Assembly: GCA_024743275.1 (NCBI GenBank)
Contig: JANSWW010000001.1
Span: forward strand, 1-64,000
DNA from: Alphaproteobacteria bacterium
GTDB taxonomy: Bacteria; Pseudomonadota; Alphaproteobacteria; JANSWW01
Length of the DNA: 64,000 bases
Direction: 5' to 3'
The notes beneath the pieces were generated by a model, which was not told where the DNA came from, searched no databases, and saw only the letters and a list, made by a program, of their open reading frames with translations. The translations under genes and the position numbers were made by a program. Below are positions 46,688 through 54,642 of this stretch, one piece after another (positions within the stretch are counted from its first letter, which is position 1; every line of letters starts with the position of its first letter).

Positions 46688-49135
46688 TTAGAGGAATCCG
46701 TAAGGATCAATGTCGACGACCACCCGGCAAGCCGATGGAACGCGGACCCGACCCAGCCAATCGCCGAGGCATTCCTGCAGCGGAAAACTGCGTGGCGCGT
46801 TGACCAGAAAACGCCGGCGATGGCGGCCGCGGAGCACCGCGTAAGCCGGTTCGGCGGGACCCAGAATCCGCAGATCCTTCTCGGTCAAGGGGGCGGTCCT
46901 TGCGAGATCGCGGGCGATCGCGTCGGCGCGCTCCGCGTCGGGGGCGCTGACGATCAGGGCCGCGAGCCTGCGAAAGGGCGGTTGGCCCGCCGCCCGCCTG
47001 GCGGCGATCTCGGTCTCGTAGAAGCGTTCGCGATCGCCGTTCTTCAGGGCGGCGAAGACCGGGGCGGCGGCCGCATGGGTCTGGATCAGAACCCGGCCCG
47101 GCTTCTCGCCCCGGCCGGCCCGGCCACCGACCTGGGACAGCAATTGATAGGTCCGTTCGGCCGCCCTGAGATCACCGCCGGCGAGCCCGAGATCCCCGTC
47201 GACCACGCCGACAAAGGTGAGCTTGGGGAAATTGTGGCCCTTGGCGATCATTTGGGTGCCGATCACCACGTCGACCTCGTGGGCCCGGATCGAGCGGACG
47301 ATCTCGGCCGCCTGGGCGGGGCTGCCCACCGTGTCGCCGGAGACGACCATGAAGCGCGCCTCCGGCAGCAGCATCGCGACCTCCTCGGCAACCCGTTCGA
47401 CCCCCGGCCCGCAGGCCCGGAAACTGTCGGCCGCGCCGCAATCCGGGCAGATCGACGGGCGAGGCGCCTCGAAGCCGCAATGATGGCAGCGGAGCCGGCC
47501 GAGCAGGCGGTGGTCGACCAGCCAGCCGGAGCAGTTCGGACAGCCGACCCGGAAGCCGCAGGCACCGCATATGGTAAGCGGGGCATAGCCGCGCCGGTTC
47601 AGGAACAAGAGTGCCTGGTCGCCGCCCGTGACGGTCTCGATCAGGGCCTTCTCGACCGGCGGGGCGAGCCAGCGTCCCGGCGCCGGGGGCGTGGCGACCA
47701 GATCGACCAGCTCGATCTCCGGCAGGGTGGCGCGGCCGTGCCGATTGGGCAGGTGCAGCCGCTCGTAGCGGCCGGCCCGGACATTGACCAGGGTCTCGAT
47801 CGAGGGGGTGGCGCTGGCCAATAGGATGGGGATGTCGCCGAGATGGGCACGGGCGACGGCCATGTCCCGGCCGTGATAGAGGACACCGCCCTCCTCCTGC
47901 TTGAAGGCGCTCTCATGCTCTTCGTCGACGACGATCAGGCCCAGCGCGCCGAACGGCAGGAACAGGGCCGACCGGGCGCCGACCACGACCCGCGCCTCGC
48001 CTTCCGCCACCGCGCGCCAGGTTCGGCGCCGCAGCACCGGTTTCATCTCCGAATGCCAGGACGCGGGGCGGACCCCGAAGCGGCCCTCGAAGCGGTCCAG
48101 CCATTCCGGGGTGAGCGCGATCTCCGGCAAAAGGACCAGAACCTGCCGGTCCTGCCGCAGCGCCTCGGCGATCGCTTCGAAATAGACCTCCGTCTTGCCG
48201 GAGCCGGTAACCCCGTCGAGCAGCAGGGCGGCGTAGCGGCCGGCGGTGACCCGTTCCTTTATGAGGGCGGCCGCCCGACCCTGTTCCTCGGAGAGCACCG
48301 CGCCCGGGCGGTCGGGGTCCGGTGTCGGGAACAGCACCTGTCGCGGCAGCGCCATGGGGAGCAGGGCGCCGGCCTTGGCGAGCCCCTGGACCACGCCGAT
48401 GCCCGCCTCCGCCGCCTCCGCCAAAGCCTTGGCCGGCCGGACGACCCGGTCGGCGGCGGCGTCCAGCACGGCCCGGCGTGCCTTGGTCATCTTGAGGCCG
48501 AGGGCTTCCGGCGGATCGTCGCCGAGGACGAGGCCCATGGCGGGCGCCTCGCGCATCAGCGCTTGCGGGACGCTCATCGCCATTCTGAGAACGGCGCCGG
48601 GATCGGCGAGGCAATAGCGCGCCACCCAATCGACGAAACGGCGGCCGATCTCCGGCAGGGGCGGGGCGTCGAGAATGGCCTCGATGTCCTTCAGGCGGGT
48701 GTCGTCCACCGGCACTTCGCCGGGCTGGGCAGGGCCGTCCCAGACACAGCCGGCGACCATGCGGCGGCCTAGAGGGACGGTGACGAATGTGCCCGGCGCG
48801 GGTGGGTCCGTCCCTTCGTCGGGCGTTTCATGAAAGCCGGGCGTCCAGGCATAGTCGAAGGCGCCGCCGAGCGGCAGCGGCAACAGCACTCGGACCCGCG
48901 TCCGTCGCAACAGGGACCCGGTTGGTGTATGGGGCGGCGTGCGGGACAACGTTCGGGGCGGCGGGCCGTCCCAGTCCTCCTCCGGATCCCAATCGTCTTC
49001 GTTATGTCGGGAAGGATCAGCCACCGTGGCCGGGTCTCCATATCTGCCGGGTAAACTGCATCGGCCCGTGTCGCCGTTGTGGCGGCGCGGGTCAGGATCG
49101 GATAGGTTAGCCCTGACCCGTCGGGGTTCCTTCAT
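46688..49135 (-). CDS. priA: Primosomal protein N' (replication restart helicase)
   Basis: 815 aa, longer than the usual 730, because the first 70 or so residues before VRVLLPLPLGGAFDYAW are Arg/Pro/Asp-rich and not typical; the real start may be internal. Helicase motifs are present: GVTGSGKTEV, VVDEEHE, LLASATPS, LFLNRRGYAP. Eight cysteines in CGACGF, CPNC, CHHC and CPDCG bind two Zn. Loads the replisome at stalled forks. Ends just before the atp promoter region and is divergent from fsa. Confidence 0.92.
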   Translation of the reverse strand: MKEPRRVRANLSDPDPRRHNGDTGRCSLPGRYGDPATVADPSRHNEDDWDPEEDWDGPPPRTLSRTPPHTPTGSLLRRTRVRVLLPLPLGGAFDYAWTPGFHETPDEGTDPPAPGTFVTVPLGRRMVAGCVWDGPAQPGEVPVDDTRLKDIEAILDAPPLPEIGRRFVDWVARYCLADPGAVLRMAMSVPQALMREAPAMGLVLGDDPPEALGLKMTKARRAVLDAAADRVVRPAKALAEAAEAGIGVVQGLAKAGALLPMALPRQVLFPTPDPDRPGAVLSEEQGRAAALIKERVTAGRYAALLLDGVTGSGKTEVYFEAIAEALRQDRQVLVLLPEIALTPEWLDRFEGRFGVRPASWHSEMKPVLRRRTWRAVAEGEARVVVGARSALFLPFGALGLIVVDEEHESAFKQEEGGVLYHGRDMAVARAHLGDIPILLASATPSIETLVNVRAGRYERLHLPNRHGRATLPEIELVDLVATPPAPGRWLAPPVEKALIETVTGGDQALLFLNRRGYAPLTICGACGFRVGCPNCSGWLVDHRLLGRLRCHHCGFEAPRPSICPDCGAADSFRACGPGVERVAEEVAMLLPEARFMVVSGDTVGSPAQAAEIVRSIRAHEVDVVIGTQMIAKGHNFPKLTFVGVVDGDLGLAGGDLRAAERTYQLLSQVGGRAGRGEKPGRVLIQTHAAAAPVFAALKNGDRERFYETEIAARRAAGQPPFRRLAALIVSAPDAERADAIARDLARTAPLTEKDLRILGPAEPAYAVLRGRHRRRFLVNAPRSFPLQECLGDWLGRVRVPSACRVVVDIDPYGFL

Positions 49136-49173
49136 AACCCTAGTAGTGATCGATTTCAGGAGCGAGAGAACAG

Positions 49174-49827
49174 ATGCGATTTTTCGTCGATACGGCGGAT
49201 GTGGGCGAGATCCGGGAATTGGCGGCCACCGGCCTGTTGGATGGGGTGACGACCAATCCGTCCCTGGTCATGAAGTCCGGCGGCAAGATGGCCGACGTCA
49301 TCGCGGAGATCTGCTCGCTCGTGGACGGCCCGGTCAGCGCCGAGGTGACCGCCACCGATCATGAGGGGATGCTGAAAGAGGCACATTATCTGCGCGAGAT
49401 CGCGGACAACGTCACCATCAAGGTGCCGCTGACCGTCGACGGCCTGAAGACCTGCAAGCTGCTGTCCAACGAAGGCACCATGGTCAACGTGACCCTGTGC
49501 TTCTCGCCGGCCCAGGCGCTGCTGGCGGCGAAGGCCGGCGCGTCCTTCATCTCCCCCTTCGTCGGGCGGCTCGACGATATCGGCCATGAGGGCATGGACC
49601 TGATCGCCGAGATCATCGAGATCTACGACAATTACGACTTCGAAACGGATGTGCTCGTCGCCTCGATCCGCCACACCACCCATGTGGTCCAGGCCGCCAA
49701 GATGGGTGCCGATGTCGCGACCATCCCGCCGAAGATCCTCTGGCAACTGGTCAAGCATCCGCTGACCGACAAGGGCCTGGATGCTTTCCTGGCCGACTGG
49801 GCCAAGACGGGGCAGTCGATCCTATGA
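49174..49827 (+). CDS. fsa: Fructose-6-phosphate aldolase / transaldolase-like
   Basis: 217 aa, the short form of transaldolase (TalC/Fsa). [31 protein letters not shown] is the N-terminal family signature; the Schiff-base Lys83 is in [19 protein letters not shown] follows. Interconverts C3 and C6 sugars in the pentose phosphate area, either as transaldolase or as F6P aldolase. ATGA overlap with the DUF484 gene downstream. Confidence 0.93.
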   Translation: MRFFVDTADVGEIRELAATGLLDGVTTNPSLVMKSGGKMADVIAEICSLVDGPVSAEVTATDHEGMLKEAHYLREIADNVTIKVPLTVDGLKTCKLLSNEGTMVNVTLCFSPAQALLAAKAGASFISPFVGRLDDIGHEGMDLIAEIIEIYDNYDFETDVLVASIRHTTHVVQAAKMGADVATIPPKILWQLVKHPLTDKGLDAFLADWAKTGQSIL

Positions 49828-50564
49828 CCGAAACGGCCGGACGCTCTTCCGCCTCGCCGAAAGGGGCCGACGGGAAGACCCTTCCCTCGGACGACGAGGT
49901 CCGGCGGTTTCTCGAGGTTAATCCCGACTTCCTGCGGGAAAACACCGATCTCGCCGCGATCGTCGCCGCTCCGGCGCGGCCGCGGGGCGACGGTGTCGTC
50001 GACATGCAGCAGTTCCTCGTGGAACGCCTGCGCGACGAGAACGGCCGGCTCAAGGCGGTGCAGCAGGAGATGGTCGAGAACATGCGGTCCAACCTCCACA
50101 ATCAGGCCCGTGCCCACAAGGCGGTGCTGGCCCTGATGGGGGCGCCGTCCTTCGCCCATCTGATCCACGCGATCACCAACGATTTCGCCATCATCCTCGA
50201 TGTCGACGCGGTGACGCTGAGCGTCGAGAACGCCGAACTGAAGTTGGCGGGTCAGGAGGGCTCCGGGGTCCAGATCCTCGCCCAGGGCAGCATCGACGCC
50301 CTGATCGGCCCGGGTCGGCGGTTCCGCATGCATGGCGACATCGTCGGCGAGCGGGCGGTGTTCGGCCCGGCGGCGGAGATGGTCCGCTCCCAGGCCTTGG
50401 TCCGGCTCACCTTCAGTCCGGAAACGCCCAAGGGCCTGCTGGCCTTCGGGTCGCGCCGGGTCGACGCCTTCGACGACAGTATGGGCACCGATCTTCTGGA
50501 CTTCATGGGCCAGTCGATCGAGGCCCTGACACGGCAATGGCTGGACCTGCCGCCGACAGCCTGA
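49824..50564 (+). CDS. DUF484 family protein
   Basis: 246 aa. DUF484 (PF04340) proteins usually precede xerC. The N-terminal [15 protein letters not shown] and a coiled coil ([20 protein letters not shown]) are typical, and a GAF-like domain follows. It has no signal peptide. The start overlaps the fsa stop (ATGA) and the end overlaps xerC by 28 bp. Function unknown; the link with xerC is conserved in proteobacteria. Confidence 0.9.
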   Translation: MTETAGRSSASPKGADGKTLPSDDEVRRFLEVNPDFLRENTDLAAIVAAPARPRGDGVVDMQQFLVERLRDENGRLKAVQQEMVENMRSNLHNQARAHKAVLALMGAPSFAHLIHAITNDFAIILDVDAVTLSVENAELKLAGQEGSGVQILAQGSIDALIGPGRRFRMHGDIVGERAVFGPAAEMVRSQALVRLTFSPETPKGLLAFGSRRVDAFDDSMGTDLLDFMGQSIEALTRQWLDLPPTA

Positions 50565-51499
50565 CGGTCTACGCGGCCGACCGGGACCTGGAAGCCCGGC
50601 GGCTGGCGTGGCTCGCCCATCTCACCGACGAAAAGCGCTATTCCGAGAAGACCGTCGAGGCCTATGGCCTGGACCTGGGGCAGTTTTTGCGCTTCCTCAA
50701 CGATCATTTCGGGGACGAAATAACCCTTGAGCGGCTGGCCGACCTGACCCCGTCCGATTTTCGGGGCTGGCTCGCCCGGCGGGCGGGCGCACGCTACGCC
50801 AAGACCTCGACCGCCCGCGCGGTGTCGGCGGTGCGCGGCTTTTTCCGCTATCTCGAGCGTCAGGACGTGCTGAGCAACCCGGCCGCCCTTAATCTGCGGG
50901 CGCCGAAGACCGACAAGCCCCTTCCCAGGGCGCTCAGCGAGGGCGATGCGGCGGCTCTCGCCGACGAAGCCGGAGCGGAGGCGGCGGAGCCCTGGATCGC
51001 GGCCCGGGAGACCGCCGTCGCGCTGCTGCTCTACGGGGCGGGCCTGCGGGTCGGGGAGGCGGTGGGCCTGGACCGGGGCGATTGGCCGGGGGAGGGGGCT
51101 TCCACTCTGCGGGTGGTCGGCAAGGGCGGCAAGGAACGGATCGTCCCGCTGCTGCTCGCCATCGGGGAGGCGGTGGAGGCCTATTTGAGGCTCTGTCCCT
51201 ATGGCGGGGAGAAGACGGACCCGCTGTTTTTCGGCGCGCGCGGCAAGCGGCTCCAGGCGCGCATCGTCCAGAAGGAGATGGAGCGGATCCGCCATATCCT
51301 GGGGCTGCCCGACGGGGCCACGCCCCATGCCCTGCGCCACAGCTTCGCGACCCATCTTTTGGCCGCCGGCGGCGATCTCCGGGCGATCCAAGAGCTATTG
51401 GGCCATGCCTCCCTGTCGACGACCCAGCGCTATACGGCGGTCGACGCGGCCCGGCTCAAGGCCGTCCACAAGTCCGCCCATCCAAGGGACCGGGGGTAG
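50537..51499 (+). CDS. xerC: Site-specific tyrosine recombinase XerC
   Basis: 320 aa. An N-terminal SAM-like core-binding domain, then the catalytic domain with R171, K196, H264-x2-R267, H290 and nucleophile Tyr299 (ATHLLAAGGD, LLGHASLSTTQRYT). Resolves chromosome dimers at dif with XerD and FtsK. The start lies inside DUF484, 28 bp before its end. Next on the right are palindromic repeats and then convergent lpdA. Confidence 0.94.
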   Translation: MAGPAADSLTVYAADRDLEARRLAWLAHLTDEKRYSEKTVEAYGLDLGQFLRFLNDHFGDEITLERLADLTPSDFRGWLARRAGARYAKTSTARAVSAVRGFFRYLERQDVLSNPAALNLRAPKTDKPLPRALSEGDAAALADEAGAEAAEPWIAARETAVALLLYGAGLRVGEAVGLDRGDWPGEGASTLRVVGKGGKERIVPLLLAIGEAVEAYLRLCPYGGEKTDPLFFGARGKRLQARIVQKEMERIRHILGLPDGATPHALRHSFATHLLAAGGDLRAIQELLGHASLSTTQRYTAVDAARLKAVHKSAHPRDRG

Positions 51500-51801
51500 C
51501 AGAATAGTCCGGCCTCCCCCCTGATAAGGGGGGATCGAGGGGGGTTAAAAGAGCCGTCCAGGGGTCATCGAAACCCACCCCAACCCCTCCCTTCTCAGGG
51601 AGGGGCTAAACACGCCCTCGCCTGGCTCCCTCATGCTCGCCACCCTCTCCCGCCCACCCTCTCCCGCCCGGGGTAGAGGGAATTCCGGCGGCGCATCGCC
51701 CACATACCTCTCCCTTGACGGGAGAGGTCCGAGCGCCTGTCGCGAAGCGCGTCAGCGCGTGCGACCAAAGAAGCGAGGGGTGAGGGTGCCTTCGTTCCCG
51801 A
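51500..51801. repeat. Intergenic patchwork of palindromic elements
   Basis: 302 bp between convergent xerC and lpdA. Four separate hairpins: CCCCCC/GGGGGG at 51515-51534; CCCCTCCC/GGGAGGGG at 51584-51605; CCTCTCCC/GGGAGAGG at 51707-51727; and the GTCGC...GCGAC copy of the left-end 39-bp element at 51739-51765. CACCCTCTCCCGCC is repeated at about 51640-51670. It has no gene and may act as terminator or transcript-end element for both sides. Confidence 0.75.
51739..51765. repeat. Diverged copy of the 39-bp hairpin repeat
   Basis: GTCGCGAAGCGC and GCGCGTGCGAC around a GTCA loop. It has the same layout as the units at 1-358, but the outer stem is GTCGC/GCGAC in place of GTCTC/GAGAC. Both sides changed, so pairing is kept. 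ACCAAA follows, as in the left copies. Confidence 0.8.
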
Positions 51802-53208
51802 TCAGATATGGATCGGCCGGCCGTCGACGGCGAGGGCGGCTTCCTTGACCGCCTCGTTGAGGGTCGGGTGGCCGTGGCAGGTCATGGCGATGTCCTCGGC
51901 CGACGCCCCGAAGGCGGCGGCGGTGGCCACCTCGTGGATCAGGTCGCCGGCGTTCGGCCCCAGGATATGGCAGCCCAAGACCTTGTCGGTCTCCTTGTCG
52001 GCGAGGATTTTGACGAAGCCGTCGGTGGCGTTCATCGCCCGTGCCCGGCCATTGGCCGAGAACGGGAACTTTCCGACCTTGTAGGCGACGCCGTCGGCTT
52101 TCAGCTGCTGCTCGGTCTTGCCGATGGAGGCGACCTCCGGCCATGTGTAGACGATGCCGGGGACGAGGTTGTAGTCCACATGGGGGCTCTGACCGGCCAT
52201 GATCTCGACCGCCGCCATACCGTCCTCTTCCGCCTTATGGGCCAGCATCGGGCCGGGAATGGCATCGCCGATGGCATAGATGCCCTCGACATTGGTCTGG
52301 AAGTCCTCGTCGACCGCGATGAAGCCGCGCTTGTCGGTTTCGACGCCGATCTTATCGAGGCCGAGATTGTCGGTCAGCGGGCGGCGGCCGATCGCGACCA
52401 GCACCACATCCGCCTTCATCTCTTCCGCGTCGCCGCCGGCGGCGGGCTCCAGGGTCAACTTGACGCCGGACTTCTGGGCCTTGGCGGCGGTGACCTTGGT
52501 CTTCAGTTTGAACTCGATGCCCTGCTTGCCGAGGATGCGGTGGAACTGCTTGCCCACTTCCTCGTCCATGGTCGGGACGATCTTGTCGAGAAATTCGACA
52601 ACGGTGACCTTGGTGCCGAGCCGGGACCAGACCGACCCCATCTCCAGCCCGATATAGCCGCCGCCGATCACCACCATGGTCTTCGGCACCTTGGCGAGGT
52701 CCAGGGCGCCGGTGGAGCTGACGATCTGCTTCTCGTCGATCTCCACACCCGGCAGGTTCATCACGTCGGAGCCGGTGGCGATCAGGATCTTGTCCGTCTC
52801 GTAGGTCTCCTTCTTCCCCTTGGCGTCCTCGACCTGGACCTTGCCCGGGGCCGGGATGGTGCCGAGGCCCTTGAGCCAGGTGATCTTGTTCTTCTTGAAC
52901 AGGAACGCGACCCCCGTGACGTTGGATTTCACCACGTCGTCCTTGTGGCCCATCATCTTTTTGAGGTCGAGCTTGACCGAGCCGACATCGACCCCGAAAC
53001 GGTCCAGCTCTTCCTTGGCCTCGTGATATTTCTCCGAGGCGGTGAGAAGGGCCTTCGACGGGATGCAGCCGACATTGAGGCAGGTCCCGCCGAGGGTGTC
53101 CCGCTTTTCGACGCAGGCCACCTTCATGCCGAGCTGGGCCGCCCGGATCGCCGCCACATAACCGCCGGGACCGGCGCCGATCACGATGAGGTCGAATTTA
53201 TCCGCCAT
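51802..53208 (-). CDS. lpdA: Dihydrolipoyl dehydrogenase (E3)
   Basis: 468 aa. FAD site GAGPGGYVAA, redox pair C43-x4-C48 (GGTCLNVGC), and the C-terminal HGHPTLNEA with the catalytic His. Re-oxidises the lipoyl arm of SucB with NAD. Last gene of mdh-sucCDAB-lpdA. The 64-bp gap to sucB carries two CTAGGGCAGGG copies. Confidence 0.97.
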   Translation of the reverse strand: MADKFDLIVIGAGPGGYVAAIRAAQLGMKVACVEKRDTLGGTCLNVGCIPSKALLTASEKYHEAKEELDRFGVDVGSVKLDLKKMMGHKDDVVKSNVTGVAFLFKKNKITWLKGLGTIPAPGKVQVEDAKGKKETYETDKILIATGSDVMNLPGVEIDEKQIVSSTGALDLAKVPKTMVVIGGGYIGLEMGSVWSRLGTKVTVVEFLDKIVPTMDEEVGKQFHRILGKQGIEFKLKTKVTAAKAQKSGVKLTLEPAAGGDAEEMKADVVLVAIGRRPLTDNLGLDKIGVETDKRGFIAVDEDFQTNVEGIYAIGDAIPGPMLAHKAEEDGMAAVEIMAGQSPHVDYNLVPGIVYTWPEVASIGKTEQQLKADGVAYKVGKFPFSANGRARAMNATDGFVKILADKETDKVLGCHILGPNAGDLIHEVATAAAFGASAEDIAMTCHGHPTLNEAVKEAALAVDGRPIHI

Positions 53209-53272
53209 GAGGTCGTTCTTTCGCTGTGAGATGCTTTGCTAGGGCAGGGCTAGGGCAGGGCTGGAGCAGGGG

Positions 53273-54574
53273 TTAGACGCCGAGCAGGAGCCGTTCCGGA
53301 TCCTCCAGGGCTTCCTTGACCCGGACGAGGAAGGTCACCGCCTCCTTGCCGTCGATGATCCGGTGGTCGTAGCTGAGCGCCAGATACATCATCGGCCGGA
53401 TCTCGACCTTGTCGCCGATGGCGACCGGCCGCATCTGGGTCTTGTGCATGCCCATGATCGCCGATTGGGGCGGGTTCAGGATCGGCGTGGACATCAACGA
53501 GCCATAGACGCCGCCATTTGAGATGGTGAAGGTGCCGCCGGCCATCTCCTCCATCGTCAATTTGCCGTCCCGGGCGCGCTTGCCGTAATCGGCGATGTCC
53601 TTTTCGATCTGCGCATAGGATTTTCCGTCGCAGTCGCGGACCACCGGAACCACCAGCCCCTGGGGCGTGCCGACGGCGACCCCGATGTCGTAGTAGTTCT
53701 TGTAGATTATGTCGGTGCCGTCGATCTCGGCGTTGACAGCCGGCAGTTCCTTCAGCGCGTTGACCGCCGCCTTGGCGAACAGCGACATGAAGCCGAGCTT
53801 GACGCCGTGCTTCTTCTCGAAGGCGTCTTTGAACTTGTTGCGCATGGCCATCACGTTGGTCATGTCGACCTCGTTGAAGGTCGTCAGCATGGCCGCCGTG
53901 TTCTGGGCTTCCTTCAGCCGCTCGGCGATCCGCTGGCGCAGGCGGGACATGCGGACCCGCTCCTCGTCCTCGCGGTCCTCCCGCGGCGGCTTGGGGGCCA
54001 CCTGAGTGGGCGCGAATTGGCCGCCGGCGGCGGGCGCGGTGCCGAAACTGCGCTTGCCGATGCCCTTTTCGATGGCGTCGAGCACATCGCCCTTAACCAG
54101 CCGGCCGTCCTTGCCGGAGGCGGGGATCAATGCCGGGTCGAGATGGTTTTCCTCGATCAGCTTGCGGACGGCGGGCGACAGCGGCTTGTCATAGGTCCCC
54201 CCGGCGGGAGCGGCGGCGGGAGCCGGAACGGCGGCGGGCGCGGGCTTCGGAGCCTCTTTGGGCGCCTCTTTCGGGGCTTCGGCCTTCGTCTCTTCTTTGG
54301 CCGGTGCCGCGGCGGGCGCCGGTGCGGCGGCCACGGCCCCTTCGGCGATCAGGCCCAGCAGCGCGCCGACCCCGACGGTCGCCCCCTCGTCGGCGCTGAT
54401 CGCTTCCAGCGTTCCGGCGGCGGGAGCGTTCACCTCAAGCGTCACCTTGTCGGTTTCCAGTTCGACCAGCGGCTCGTCGGCCGCGACCGCCTCGCCGACC
54501 TTCTTCATCCACTGGGCCACCGTCGCTTCGGAAACGGACTCTCCGAGCACCGGAACTTTGATTTCGGTTGCCAT
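53273..54574 (-). CDS. sucB: Dihydrolipoamide succinyltransferase (E2 of 2-oxoglutarate dehydrogenase)
   Basis: 433 aa. One N-terminal lipoyl domain with Lys43 in [17 protein letters not shown], an Ala/Pro/Lys-rich linker (about 85-125), a peripheral subunit-binding domain (about 130-165, [16 protein letters not shown]), and the CAT domain ending with [13 protein letters not shown]. Moves succinyl to CoA within the SucA-SucB-Lpd complex. 68 bp after sucA. Confidence 0.97.
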   Translation of the reverse strand: MATEIKVPVLGESVSEATVAQWMKKVGEAVAADEPLVELETDKVTLEVNAPAAGTLEAISADEGATVGVGALLGLIAEGAVAAAPAPAAAPAKEETKAEAPKEAPKEAPKPAPAAVPAPAAAPAGGTYDKPLSPAVRKLIEENHLDPALIPASGKDGRLVKGDVLDAIEKGIGKRSFGTAPAAGGQFAPTQVAPKPPREDREDEERVRMSRLRQRIAERLKEAQNTAAMLTTFNEVDMTNVMAMRNKFKDAFEKKHGVKLGFMSLFAKAAVNALKELPAVNAEIDGTDIIYKNYYDIGVAVGTPQGLVVPVVRDCDGKSYAQIEKDIADYGKRARDGKLTMEEMAGGTFTISNGGVYGSLMSTPILNPPQSAIMGMHKTQMRPVAIGDKVEIRPMMYLALSYDHRIIDGKEAVTFLVRVKEALEDPERLLLGV

Positions 54575-54642
54575 TTTCTCTGGCTCTCCTTCGTTCTGCC
54601 GCCCTTTTGGGTGCCGCGGCGGCTAAGGTTTCGCTGGGGTGA

